Below, piece after piece: positions 46,666 to 55,546 of a DNA stretch of 64,000 nt. Both the position numbers and the translations under genes were made by a program. A model generated the notes under the pieces. The model made no database searches. It was not told where the DNA came from and saw only the letters and a program-made list of their open reading frames with translations. This stretch comes from Bythopirellula goksoeyrii. Its GTDB lineage: Bacteria; Planctomycetota; Planctomycetia; Pirellulales; Lacipirellulaceae. The DNA is taken from contig NZ_CP042913.1 of assembly GCF_008065115.1 (NCBI RefSeq), positions 4,003,658 to 4,067,657 of the forward strand. The letters run 5' to 3'. The first letter of the stretch is position 1; every line of letters begins with the position of its first letter.

Positions 46666-47376
46666 TTAGCTATACGCAGTAGTTGCCAATTTTTGACTAA
46701 GCCGACTGATGGCGGCGATCATGTCGCTCAATAGCTCAGCAAACAGTGAATTCAAATCTTCCTGGGCCGGGGACCGGCCTCCCTGGACAACGACCGAACC
46801 ATTGATTCTGGCTGTTTGGAAAGCAGAACTATCTATCCGAACTTTTTGATTCATGATCTTCAGATTTGGAGTAATCGCATGAATCATGTCCACAATACTT
46901 TGGGGATCGCGTCCAGTACGGGTCCGACCATCAAGACAATTGATAATCACGCGGGCTTGGAGTAAGGGATTCTCTAGCCGGGCTACTTCAATAATCTGCT
47001 CAACGACAGACAGGGGCTCAATCGCATCAAACTCAGGTTTGACTGGAATAAGCACAAAATCGCTGTGTTTCAAGAGTTCAACGTTGGTTTGTGTGGTACT
47101 CTGAAAACCACCCGGTGCATCGGCGACTGTAAACTGAAACTGTTCGGCCAGTTGTGGCAGCAAGTCGCGTAGCTCTGCCGCGTCTGCCGGCTGATAGATG
47201 GGAATCTCTGGTGCCGCTTGCCCCACGCTCGTAGTAAGTGATTTATTGCCATATTCTCCGGCATCCAGGTCAATGGCTGCCACGTTATGGCCTTTTTGGT
47301 GGAGCCAGACACATAGATTGCTGGCGAGGGCTGATTTGGTGACGCCACCCTTAGTGTGTGCGAAGGTAATATTCAT
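46666..47376 (-). CDS. parA: ParA-family partition ATPase
   Basis: This 236-residue deviant Walker ATPase has the P-loop HTKGGVTKSALASNL at residues 7-21 (KGGVTKS), Walker A' AAIDLDAGEYGN near 34-45 and Walker B FTVADAPGGFQS near 80-91. Its short length without an N-terminal HTH is that of type Ib plasmid ParA or orphan ParA proteins. It positions plasmid copies by dynamic binding to the nucleoid. A palindrome cluster lies 60-100 bp upstream. The partner gene follows. Confidence 0.87.
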   Translation of the reverse strand: MNITFAHTKGGVTKSALASNLCVWLHQKGHNVAAIDLDAGEYGNKSLTTSVGQAAPEIPIYQPADAAELRDLLPQLAEQFQFTVADAPGGFQSTTQTNVELLKHSDFVLIPVKPEFDAIEPLSVVEQIIEVARLENPLLQARVIINCLDGRTRTGRDPQSIVDMIHAITPNLKIMNQKVRIDSSAFQTARINGSVVVQGGRSPAQEDLNSLFAELLSDMIAAISRLSQKLATTAYS

Positions 47377-47438
47377 GACTACACCCTGACACAGAAATGT
47401 CGGATCTCACAAGAGGCTTTTTGAACGCTAACTCGTCC

Positions 47439-47477
47439 GGTCGCGCGACCGCGTGACCGAATGCACGGTCGCAGGAG
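47439..47477. promoter_or_regulatory. GGTCGC palindrome cluster upstream of parA
   Basis: The perfect 12-bp palindrome GGTCGCGCGACC (47439-47450) is followed by GTGACCG and ACGGTCGC within 30 bp, giving several half-sites in both orientations. It lies 63 bp upstream of the parA start. It could be the parA operator, the centromere (parS-like) or both. The remaining 47478-47957 has no gene. Confidence 0.45.
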
Positions 47478-47957
47478 AGCGCGTGCGAACCGTTTAGCGG
47501 ATGCAGCCTCGCTCACGCGCTTCATGGTTTCAGCGAATCAGCTATTTCTCGCTGCAGCATTCGATAGAACGATGCAATCCAGAAACGATGCATCGACAAT
47601 TCATCGGAAAGCTCGAACGACTGCTCGTAAAGTCGCGGTTTCGCCAACTCGCGAGAGCAGGCAATAGAAGGCTAAGGCGGTAGAAAGTTGGCCGTCCTCC
47701 GTGCATGAACGCTTGTTGGATTTGTCGTTGTGTCGACGAACCAATAATTGGGGAGCTATTAGAGTTGAACAGGTGCCATCAGTATCGATAGCTAAGCCGA
47801 GGGGGAATTGAATCTGAAAGCTCTTCCAAGTAGATGAATGGGCAATCTGACCAGTTTTGTAGGAGTTTGGGGCAATGTTTGGATTCTCAAAAGACATGTG
47901 GAGTCTGGAATAAGGCTGAGGTGGAATAAGCCATTTCAATCGAGGCCCACCTAGCTC

Positions 47958-49634
47958 TCATTCTTTTCGCCCAGCAGTTTGAGAGAGGGCACGTTTGACT
48001 TCTATGGGAGGTATTTTTCCAAGTAGATCGCGCAGGTCTTCAGCATCCAGTAGATCAAGCTGATGTATTAATGCTTTTGATGATGAGCGTTGTTTGGATT
48101 GGCCATTCGTCGCGCGCTCGGTCTGAACCGCTTTGATGCTTTTTTTCCAGGCAGATTCATGCACATCGAGTGATTTACGATTACGAACAACGACTTCGAT
48201 AAGTTCCGTAAGTGCGTCGGTAAACCTGCGGTCACCGTCATAGCCAAAGATATGTGCGTGTTCGTGAAGATAAACCGCCAATGCCAGTGGAAAATCGGAC
48301 TCGAAAACGCTTTCTGCAAAAAAGAGATCACGGGATTTATACTCGCGGCTTTGTTTGAGCTCCCCCAGGACAACCTCTGTTTTTGCCACAGTATAGTGCG
48401 TACGTTGACTTTCAAAATGAGTGCTGATACTAGGGGAGAGTTCACGCAAAACTTCGGCTAATGCGGCAAGACAATCCCGTTCCACGTCAGTGGGCGCACG
48501 AGAATTCTTGCGGTGGGTATCTTTCCTGGCTCGCTCACGAATTTTACGAAGATGCTTTTCTGCGGAAGTTGCCCCGAGAATCGAAAAATAGGCCGGCAGC
48601 CTCTTCTTGCCCTCCTGCTCCCACTCTTTTTCCAGCCGCCGGTACTCAATGGTGTCGGAGTCATTGTGCGGCTTCGAAGTGGCATAGTATTCGTCAAACA
48701 GCTCATTGTCAGTGGATGGGTACCGTTGTAGGTTTGCCAGAGTGGCCAGTAGAGGAACGCCACGTTCCCAGCGAGCTTTCGTTGCGAGCAGCAGATAGTC
48801 CATTACCTCGGAACGTGCATAACCTAATCCACCGACAAAGCGCCGATAAAACTCATCCATCAGCTTGCCACCAAAGGCCTTGCGATCGCGGTCTTTTTCG
48901 ATGAGTTTTTCGATGTTCTTGTACTGTTTGTTGATGACTAAGACCACAGGAATGTCTTCAATTACCCCCCGGCGAAGATTGCGATAGAATACGTAGCCAT
49001 CTCGTTTTTCTGACTCATAGAGTGCGAAGTCTTCATTATAAGATGTCCAGACACATCTCCCCAATAGTTCGTTTCCTTCGTAGAGGAAGTGAGTCAGACC
49101 TAGTCGCATGGCATCGATAAGTGGCCTTTGACAACCTGAAAGAATCAACCGGGTTCCTGGGATAGATTCCTCGATCTCAAAAAAGTCATAGACCACAGGG
49201 TATAAATTACTGTCTTTCACGGCAGGAGTATCAGCAATACGAAGTACGACTGCACTTTTTTCAGAGACTGCTACAGGAGTTACGTTGTGGTCACGTAGCA
49301 GGCACGTCGCTGCCGCCTTAAATCCTTCGCCGTACTGCCCAACGTCCTCTTCCCCCTTTTCGCTGCCCAAATAGAAGAGGCGTTCTAGTTCGTATGCAGT
49401 GGGAGCGGAAATCACAACAACGGTTCTGTTTTGTAGGGATACTTCAATTTGGTCCACGGCTTCCCGGTTGGCATCGAAGAAATTCTGCAAGATATCCCGG
49501 GCGATGAGATCTTCATCCCAGTTAACTCCCCAGGCTGTCGTAACTGCGCTCTCGACCGAGCGAACATGCTTCGCACGACCCGTAATACCAACCTTACGGA
49601 GAAACCCTGCACTGCCTTTGTCTGATCTTGCCAT
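47958..49634 (-). CDS. GHKL (Hsp90-like) ATPase fused to a C-terminal HExxH zinc-peptidase domain
   Basis: This is 558 residues from ATG 49634; a GTG three codons earlier is also in frame. Residues ~25-170 form a Bergerat-type ATPase: ARDILQNFFDANREAVDQ carries the Mg-binding Asn (N51), and EEDVGQYGEGFKAAAT (95-110) is the G-box/lid glycine motif. A middle region (180-400) is helical and charged. Near the end, LAVYLHEHAHIFGYDGDRRF contains HEHAH (457-461), a HExxH zinc site, with an acidic residue ~20 further (E477 in ALTELIE) as a candidate third ligand. It stands alone on its strand between parA and the replication origin. I know of no named family with this exact pairing. The role may be a stress- or phage-triggered protease. 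Confidence 0.7.
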   Translation of the reverse strand: MARSDKGSAGFLRKVGITGRAKHVRSVESAVTTAWGVNWDEDLIARDILQNFFDANREAVDQIEVSLQNRTVVVISAPTAYELERLFYLGSEKGEEDVGQYGEGFKAAATCLLRDHNVTPVAVSEKSAVVLRIADTPAVKDSNLYPVVYDFFEIEESIPGTRLILSGCQRPLIDAMRLGLTHFLYEGNELLGRCVWTSYNEDFALYESEKRDGYVFYRNLRRGVIEDIPVVLVINKQYKNIEKLIEKDRDRKAFGGKLMDEFYRRFVGGLGYARSEVMDYLLLATKARWERGVPLLATLANLQRYPSTDNELFDEYYATSKPHNDSDTIEYRRLEKEWEQEGKKRLPAYFSILGATSAEKHLRKIRERARKDTHRKNSRAPTDVERDCLAALAEVLRELSPSISTHFESQRTHYTVAKTEVVLGELKQSREYKSRDLFFAESVFESDFPLALAVYLHEHAHIFGYDGDRRFTDALTELIEVVVRNRKSLDVHESAWKKSIKAVQTERATNGQSKQRSSSKALIHQLDLLDAEDLRDLLGKIPPIEVKRALSQTAGRKE

Positions 49635-49643
49635 GTCTGCCAC

Positions 49644-50174
49644 CCCGGATTGAGTTACATCATGAGTATATCTGCTCAGAGAACCGTAGCCAAACTAGCA
49701 CTTGAGGAATGTCTCGTTTTGTCCCGTTTAGACATCTGGGAATGGCAATCGAAAAATCAGTTCGGTCTCAACTCACTCGAAGCGGCCAAGGCTCCTTAGG
49801 AGGTACCGTCTCTGAATTCAGAATGGCAAGGGAGAGAAGAATGCTTTTTTTGTTTCTGCAACTGCCTCGATATTTTCTCTTGCCAAAACAGACCGAACCG
49901 AGCTAGCGTTACTTCAAGTTGCTTGAAATAGCAAGGCAGAAATGACTCTTGGGGAAAGCTGCCTAAGCTTCAGGCATAATAGCTCCGCTTGGTGGAGCGG
50001 GAGTTTTTCGAAATGTGGCAGTGGTCCTTGCGAGCAAACCGAACATGCCAGGAGTTGTGTGGTGCTTCTCTGGTAGCCTGCTTGCGTGTAGTTCGTCAAG
50101 TAGTTTTTGTTGTCGCCACAGAGGAATATGTGTTTTTTCTGAATCCATTTCTGCCTCGAATAGCATCACACCAA
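49644..50174. other. Non-coding region left of the iterons
   Basis: It separates the divergent ATPase-peptidase gene and repA. No credible ORF. It is probably part of the replication origin. Confidence 0.4.
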
Positions 50175-50285
50175 CTACCGGAAGTCTGTACAGCACTTAC
50201 CGTAATCCCGTACAGGGAACTACCGTAATGCCATACAGGATCTACCGTAATTTGATACAGCAGCTACCGTAATCTGGTACAGGAT
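50175..50285 (+). repeat. Five iterons of a plasmid replication origin
   Basis: Five tandem units begin at 50175, 50197, 50220, 50242 and 50264 (period 22, once 23). Consensus: CTACCGTAAT, four variable bases, TACAGGA/CA. The first unit is degenerate (CTACCGGAAG), the others nearly exact at both ends. They lie 110 bp upstream of a replication initiator gene, with an A-rich stretch (50330-50365) between. This is the standard layout of an iteron-controlled origin: initiator binding sites plus a candidate melting region. No DnaA box was recognised. Confidence 0.85.
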
Positions 50286-50393
50286 TGTCGGTGGATTGCC
50301 AATGTGATCGGGGAGTTATGAGGAGACAATCTTGTTAAATAGATCAATCAAAACAACAACAAGGAATTCTGTGGTTGCTTTTTCCTTTTAGAG

Positions 50394-51827
50394 ATGGTGA
50401 TGGGAAAGGCAAAACACAAGCAGTCTCACGTGGAAGCGACTACCTCTGGTGTAGATGGCCTGAATCTCGTTGAGTTTCCTCTCTCAGTTCTTTCCACCAC
50501 GGCTCCTAAAGGAGTGAAGACTCTTGAGTTCAACGAAACTAAATGGGTCAACGGTGAGCCGCTCCACCAAAAACTCACCATCACAGGTTCCGACAAATAT
50601 GGCCTACCCACAATTACCCATCATAAGCTTCTTGTTGCTCTTTTGCAGTTATTCAATGAGCGGGGCAACTACGAAAATCCCCGGATCGAGTTCACCAGAT
50701 ATCAACTCTTGAAAAAACTCGGTTGGCCCGATGATGCCCACTATTACCGCCTGGCGAGAGAGTCCCTCAAGATCTGGAAGGGAGTCAACCTGTTCTATGA
50801 AAACGCCTGGTGGGTGGACGGCAAATTCAAAACCAAAGGGTTTTCGCTGATTGACGATTTTGAGTTGTTTGAAAAGAAGAGTCGGACTGGCAGACGAACG
50901 AAGCTTGAGCAGTCCGAAGACCCGTCTTATGTGGTGTTAGGGAGTGTCGTGGTGGAAGAGTTTCGCAAAGAACGCACGAAGGGCCTAGATTACCAGTTTT
51001 ATCTGCGACTCAAGTACCCGGTGTCAAAACAGCTCTATCGCTATCTGGATAAGTGGTTCTGGTATTCCCCTAGATTCAGGCATCCTGACGTATTGGTCTT
51101 TGCTCGCGAGAAAATCGGTCTGAGTCGCAACTACGATGCGGCCAACTTGAAGCGTTTGCTCGACAAAGGGATCAAAGAATTGACTGCTCAAGGCTACTTG
51201 CGTAAAGACGTGTTTTCAAAAAGGTATACCGACACGGGTGGCATCGAACTTAGAAGGAGCGCTACTAAGCCACCTCAGCAGGAAGTAAAGCCAGCGACTT
51301 TTCTCGAAGCAGAACTGCAAAAACGGGGGGTGACTACAGGTAGATTCAAGCCGACTTGTGCCGGCAGTCTGGTGGATTCGTTTCCAGAGCCACTCATCAC
51401 TGAAAAAATAGCGGTCCATGATTGGCTCCTGAAAAACTCGGATCCCAAAAACAAACAGAATCCAGCCGGCTATCTGGTAGATTCTATTCGCTACGGATGG
51501 CCAAATCCTGCCGGGTATAAGTCACAAGAAGAAAGTCAGGCAGAAGCCTTAGCGAGGCAAGGTGCGAAACAAAAGTTTGCTCAGCGACAACGCAAGCAAG
51601 AATTGGCGGAACAGGAACGCCAGCGAGCAGAGGAGGCAGCTTTCCAGGAATTTGTCGCAAAGTTGCGAGCGGAAGGAAACTACGATGATTTTGCCGACCG
51701 GTCTGTTCGCTCTGGACTTTTTAAGCACTATTATGACCAGAGTCTAAGAGATGGGAACTCCGCAGAAGCTCGCAAGTGGCAACTAAGGGCCATGAAAGCT
51801 CGCTGGCACAAGATTCGTGCAGCTTGA
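50394..51827 (+). CDS. repA: Plasmid replication initiator (RPA/RepA family)
   Basis: This 477-residue protein has the RPA-type winged-helix region: RNxxR-like start KTLEFNETKWVNG, IEFTRYQLLKKLGWPDDAHY, RLARESLKIWKGVNLFYENA, GLDYQFYLRLKYPVSKQLYR, and LSRNYDAANLKRLLDKGIKE. It resembles the pfam replication initiator protein A group found on plasmids. The last ~120 residues are a charged helix (KQKFAQRQRKQELAEQERQR) and a small tail domain. It would bind the iterons just upstream and open the origin. A second in-frame ATG lies at 50400. Confidence 0.82.
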   Translation: MVMGKAKHKQSHVEATTSGVDGLNLVEFPLSVLSTTAPKGVKTLEFNETKWVNGEPLHQKLTITGSDKYGLPTITHHKLLVALLQLFNERGNYENPRIEFTRYQLLKKLGWPDDAHYYRLARESLKIWKGVNLFYENAWWVDGKFKTKGFSLIDDFELFEKKSRTGRRTKLEQSEDPSYVVLGSVVVEEFRKERTKGLDYQFYLRLKYPVSKQLYRYLDKWFWYSPRFRHPDVLVFAREKIGLSRNYDAANLKRLLDKGIKELTAQGYLRKDVFSKRYTDTGGIELRRSATKPPQQEVKPATFLEAELQKRGVTTGRFKPTCAGSLVDSFPEPLITEKIAVHDWLLKNSDPKNKQNPAGYLVDSIRYGWPNPAGYKSQEESQAEALARQGAKQKFAQRQRKQELAEQERQRAEEAAFQEFVAKLRAEGNYDDFADRSVRSGLFKHYYDQSLRDGNSAEARKWQLRAMKARWHKIRAA

Positions 51828-51844
51828 CAGACATGGTACTGCGG

Positions 51845-51891
51845 CAAAAAAAGGTCTAGCTGGAGTGAGAGCGGCTAGAGCATAGACCTTT
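51845..51891 (-). terminator. Terminator of the small minus-strand gene (possibly bidirectional)
   Basis: A 9-bp stem AAAGGTCTA / TAGACCTTT encloses a GC-rich inner part. On the minus strand it ends in a run of Ts. It sits between the convergent repA and 51899-52219 genes. Confidence 0.75.
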
Positions 51892-51898
51892 ACTTTGG

Positions 51899-52219
51899 TT
51901 AGAAGTTGTCCGATTCAGTCGCAGCAGCTCCCACAGGGAGCTGAGATTCCGAATCACCATTAGCTGAGCGAGCTGCGTAGTCAACTTGCATCTGCTCGTA
52001 CGCTTTTGTCTCCAGTTCTCGAAGAACGGCGATAACACGGGGGATATCGTCGAGCGAGAGATGGAGCACTTCGTTTTGCCATTTGTCATTCTGGTCTCTG
52101 TAAGACCGGGTAACACTTGGCGCATAAAACGCATTACCATTACCATCGAAATTTTGCCAGAGGGCTCCCTGGATATTTCGGCGGCGTGTTGCTTCTGTGA
52201 AGGGTCGTTTCTTAGCCAT
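51899..52219 (-). CDS. Small protein of the PC4-like/plasmid-accessory type
   Basis: This 106-residue protein starts at ATG with GAGG upstream. The core IQGALWQNFDGNGNAFYAPS, VTRSYRDQNDKWQNEVLHLS, then DDIPRVIAVLRELETKA follows the small beta-sheet plus helix layout (IW.N...g..f..v..sR.Y.D...W.....l..dDl..v..vl..A) seen in many short plasmid-encoded proteins, sometimes compared with PC4. A similar layout occurs at 61395-61679. Possibly single-strand nucleic-acid binding. The function is not established. Confidence 0.5.
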   Translation of the reverse strand: MAKKRPFTEATRRRNIQGALWQNFDGNGNAFYAPSVTRSYRDQNDKWQNEVLHLSLDDIPRVIAVLRELETKAYEQMQVDYAARSANGDSESQLPVGAAATESDNF

Positions 52220-52769
52220 TGTAGAACCTCACTTTCAATTAAAAAAGAGAAAACACCTTGGCCCTTAAACCGCTCATTCACTCCGCTAGCCTGATCAGGA
52301 TAATGGCACGTAGTTTCACACTAAGCAAATCTTTTCAACTCCTGTTTGATTTTAGGTGCCGTGGTCTGCTATGTTCCCCCTCGTCAGAGCGGCCATTGAT
52401 CAGGAGTGGTTTGCTCGTGTTGTCAAGAACTGCAGAGAGGGCAATTCCCCCTCTCGACAGAAGATTGCACATCATCCAGACCGCGAACACGACCCGGTAA
52501 ACTGGTCTTACCAGCCAGCTAAGGGGATGAGGGGAGTAATGACCCCAGAAACTGTGTTCATGGTGGAGCGGCGTGCTCCGAGAGGGGCTTGCGCCAGGGC
52601 GGTGAATCAAAGCATTGAAGCTTTGCCTTTTCACCCGTTTCAGCAAAAGGAGTAGGCAGGATGCTTGCTCGTGAAATGTGGACCCTACAGTAGCTCACTT
52701 TTTGCCGGAAAGGATTCCAGCAACGATTTGAGTTCAGCTCGAAGGAGGCTTGCGTGAAGTAATCCTTAA
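52220..52769. other. Non-coding lead-in to the structured RNA region
   Basis: No supported gene. Open frames exist on both strands (52335-52655) but mirror one another and lack domain character. A few hairpins (CTGGT/ACCAG near 52503, GGAGC/GCTCC near 52566) suggest that the structured transcript may begin here. Confidence 0.35.
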
Positions 52770-54150
52770 AGAGCAGCGACTTCCTCTGTTTCGAAGTCGC
52801 TGAAGTTTGAGAGTAATCTCCGCATTCGATCCTGTGAATCAAGGGACCAAGGCTTGTTTTAGTAAAAAGGTCCTTTGGGGATGTACGGCGACCGTGAAAT
52901 GTTGCTTGCACTATCTACCAATCATGGTGCAAGTGGTCGTTACAGTGAGTCTTTGGAGAACAAAGGCTCAAACAACAAGGAAGTTGTTCCAAAGCAGGTA
53001 CCATTGCCAAAGCGGCGTGAATCCTGCACACGGGGTTCGCTGTACTGAGTCTTGTTTCTCAGTATGGCCTTGTGGACCATCCAATGGGATGGCCTGTTCA
53101 ACGTGTCACCCAATGCGGAGTTGTCATGGTGGGTTAGGCCCTCTTTGGGGCTGAACACCAGGCATCGCGTACCGAACTGTACGCGGGGGTTGCCAGAAAA
53201 GGGCAATCGGCAGAAGAGCTGAAGCATTACATGGGAGTAATCCCTATGGGTGTGGAACCTGGCAGAGCTGGGCAGTCAAACTGGGACCATTCAAGTGCGT
53301 GGGGTAAGCGGAGCCTACTACTCCGTATGCTGAAAGGTTTATCAGGTCGAAAGACCTGGACAGAGAGAGTCTCTGGTCGCAACTATGACCTGGGTTTAAC
53401 CAGGCACATAGCGCATTTGAACCGTGGGTCATACCACTTACCGACAGGACTGCCAGGTAGGGCGAAGAGAGAGTTTCGCTCGCAATCTGGCTGTAACTAA
53501 ACGGGGAAGCTTAAGCCGTAGTGTGTCGAGTTCATCACTCGGACTACTTGGGGGCTGGATACCTCTCTTCATGGAGGTCCAGTCGGTTACTACTCAAGTT
53601 GGAAGCTGCGGTACGGGAGTGTGGGTCAAGTAGAGGTTGCTAACGGGAAGCGATGGCTTTAACCCATCGTGGACTCGGCAAGAGGCAGTGAAGTTTCTTG
53701 AGCAAGGAGCGGGCCGGGAGAGATACCCGGGCACTGGAAGTTGGAATCTTCTCGTGTGGCGACAGTCCAAGGCTCTTGGCAGGTAACGCGTGGTGGCGAC
53801 CAATTAAATGCCTACTCGAAAGACCCGACCATGAGAGTGCATGCCTTCCGGGGTATGTCCTCTGCAAAATTGGTCTGGATGATGGCTCTTTTCCCGGACA
53901 AGTGACGGCCAAAGGATTGGCGTCACTTGGAAGGGGAGGGGATTCGGTTTAACGGATGCTTCGCTATCGGACGAGATTTTCGGGTTTAACCGGGAATGTT
54001 TTCTGACGGTGACGAGACAGCATACAGGGGAGTTGCGCCTTGCGCCCGACAAATCTGTGGCTGGAGGTTTTGAGATGTTTTTTCAAACGACCCGTCATTA
54101 CATGCCGGGGCGTATTTCTGGAGTAGACGCACCGGCATAAATCGGTGCTC
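52770..54150 (+). ncRNA. Candidate large structured (ornate) non-coding RNA
   Basis: About 1.4 kb without a plausible ORF but dense in perfect stems. Examples: AGCGACTTC/GAAGTCGCT (52775-52801); CTTGCAC/GTGCAAG (52905-52933); CGCGTAC/GTACGCG (53166-53185); CAGGTC-GAAA-GACCTG (53343-53358), a GNRA-capped helix on the plus strand; CGAGT/ACTCG (53527-53541); AAGTGAC/GTCACTT enclosing GCCA/TGGC (53900-53928); GCACCG/CGGTGC (54129-54148). The plus strand is purine-rich. It lies upstream of, and in line with, a 252-residue protein gene. No group I or II intron core or domain V was found. The limits are approximate. Confidence 0.5.
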
Positions 54151-54368
54151 TGAGGCTCTACAATAAGGCTGATGCAAAGGTTTAAACGGTTTGGTCAACA
54201 AGTGGCCAGAGGTTAAATCGTGGTGCCCGCGTTCAATAGGACGCTTCAGAAGGGGAAGAACGTTTACAAGAGGTTTACAGGGAAGGAGTGTGGCTTTTTT
54301 GGCAGTGGTTTGAGCCCAGTAATCAAACCGCTGCATCTTTCTTGAGTTGAAGTGAGGAGTAGTTCAAT

Positions 54369-55127
54369 ATGGCAAGAGAAGAGTATCGGTACCTGATTGA
54401 TAATTTGGCGGGCTTGGTTCGCATCATCGAAAAAACCATCCACTACAAGCCGTGGTATGCCACAGGAGTTGTTTCAGAGCGATTTCGGGATTGTCCTTTG
54501 GAGCACGACCGGCGGATGATCAAGCTCTATGATACTGCTGCCCCCAAGTGGGACACCTGGCGGCGAAAAAAGCAGGGAATGGCTCGCTACAAGTATCTGC
54601 GATTTGAAAACACATGGTGGTTGTTTGCCAGTTCTGGGGAGCGATCCTTGATGGAAGAGCGTAATCAGGTGCATCACATTCGAGACGTTCCCATCAAGTT
54701 CGAGGGCTACTCGATTCGCCTGAGGCAGGGGGGCTTTGAGCGGAGAAGCCGGGAAGAGAGAATTCGTGTGAACCGTGAATGGGACACCTACAAAGAGGCC
54801 AAGGCGCGGGGTAAACATGCGGCCAAGCCTGCCAGAGCCAAGCGTCATCAGCGGCAAGTTGCTAGTGTGCGGATTGAACGCGGGGCACTGGAAGGGTTAG
54901 AGATGGAGGTCGTAAAACTGGCCCGCAAGGGAAAGCGTCATCAGGTAGCCACCTGGTTTTTTCAACTGGAATTCAGCCCCTACCGGCCTGTCTATGAACA
55001 GCAAAAAACGATCCTCCGCAAAGTCAACAAGGTGCTGGGAGCCCGGGGTATCGAAAAACTTCCTACCAGTATCATTCGCTGGAAACGGGAAAACACCCAG
55101 GCTTATGCTCGGATTGAGACAGTTTGA
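54369..55127 (+). CDS. Unknown protein downstream of the candidate giant RNA
   Basis: This 252-residue basic protein has GAGGAG ~10 bp before its ATG. Visible blocks are KYLRFENTWWLFASSGE, RDVPIKFEGYSIRLRQGGF, a Lys/Arg/Ala-rich linker (residues ~145-165), VASVRIERGALEGLEMEVVK, and FFQLEFSPYRPVYEQQKTIL followed by RKVNKVLGARGIEKLP. Conserved-looking aromatic and Gly-Tyr motifs suggest a folded nucleic-acid-binding domain. I have a vague sense of related unannotated proteins but cannot name the family. Co-orientation with the hairpin-rich region suggests an RNA-protein pair. Confidence 0.6.
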   Translation: MAREEYRYLIDNLAGLVRIIEKTIHYKPWYATGVVSERFRDCPLEHDRRMIKLYDTAAPKWDTWRRKKQGMARYKYLRFENTWWLFASSGERSLMEERNQVHHIRDVPIKFEGYSIRLRQGGFERRSREERIRVNREWDTYKEAKARGKHAAKPARAKRHQRQVASVRIERGALEGLEMEVVKLARKGKRHQVATWFFQLEFSPYRPVYEQQKTILRKVNKVLGARGIEKLPTSIIRWKRENTQAYARIETV

Positions 55128-55129
55128 CA

Positions 55130-55405
55130 TGATATCCAATGTGCCGCATGTAGGCTTCCACGGTGTTGCCGCGTTTAAAGCGATGGATAGGGCCGTCGAT
55201 GTCGTCTGGGATGCGGTCCAGGATGATGGGGTCTCGGTCGGGGAGTTCTCGTGAATTCGGCCAAGCGAAGAGCGTATTTGCCTCTTCGTACACGATTTGC
55301 CAGTCAGACCGGATGAGCGGCGGGGGGGGTAGCAAGGTCTCGGTCGCTACTGGCTCCGGTTCTGGCTGGTTTGCCGGAGCGGGATCGAAGTCTCAGGTCT
55401 TTTGA
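55130..55405 (-). pseudogene. Fragment paralogous to the N-terminal part of the 59666-60580 protein
   Basis: The minus strand reads DFDPAPANQPEPEPVATETL, then PPPPLIRSDWQIVYEEAN, LFAWPNSRELPDRDPI, ILDRIPDDIDGPIHRF. The intact protein has IDFEATG ... VATETSLPPPP, RPDRQIVYENRDPEFWPSAD, DTITVDRIHEDIEGPSHRL. An in-frame TGA replaces the Ile before DFD, and the match ends near 55130, so ~2/3 of the gene is missing. A 3'-truncated, dead copy. Confidence 0.65.
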
Positions 55406-55546
55406 GTTTGCCTGGTTTTCTCCCGTGGCCCTGTTATGGGGCGGGGGAACCCTCTGTTACCTTTGGCCAGAACGCCCGTTTTGGCCGGAGTATTTTCCGC
55501 TGGACATTCACGAGCATGTATCGTAATATTACGATAGGAGCAAGGC

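Noticed and set aside
49709-49906. 65-codon plus-strand frame left of the origin
   Set aside because: No start signal or conserved-looking motif, and it lies in presumed origin DNA.
50175-50285. The short tandem repeats as a CRISPR array
   Set aside because: The unit is 22 bp with only four variable bases and no spacers of 30-40 bp. There are no cas genes. Position upstream of repA fits iterons.
52335-52655. Overlapping open frames on both strands read as genes
   Set aside because: They mirror each other, lack ribosome-binding sites and domain character, and lie next to structured RNA sequence.
52770-54150. Group II or group I intron as explanation of the hairpin-rich region
   Set aside because: No reverse transcriptase, no recognisable domain V hairpin with its catalytic triad, no GUGYG 5' end, and no P7/G-site block could be placed. 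The following ORF is not a maturase that I recognise.
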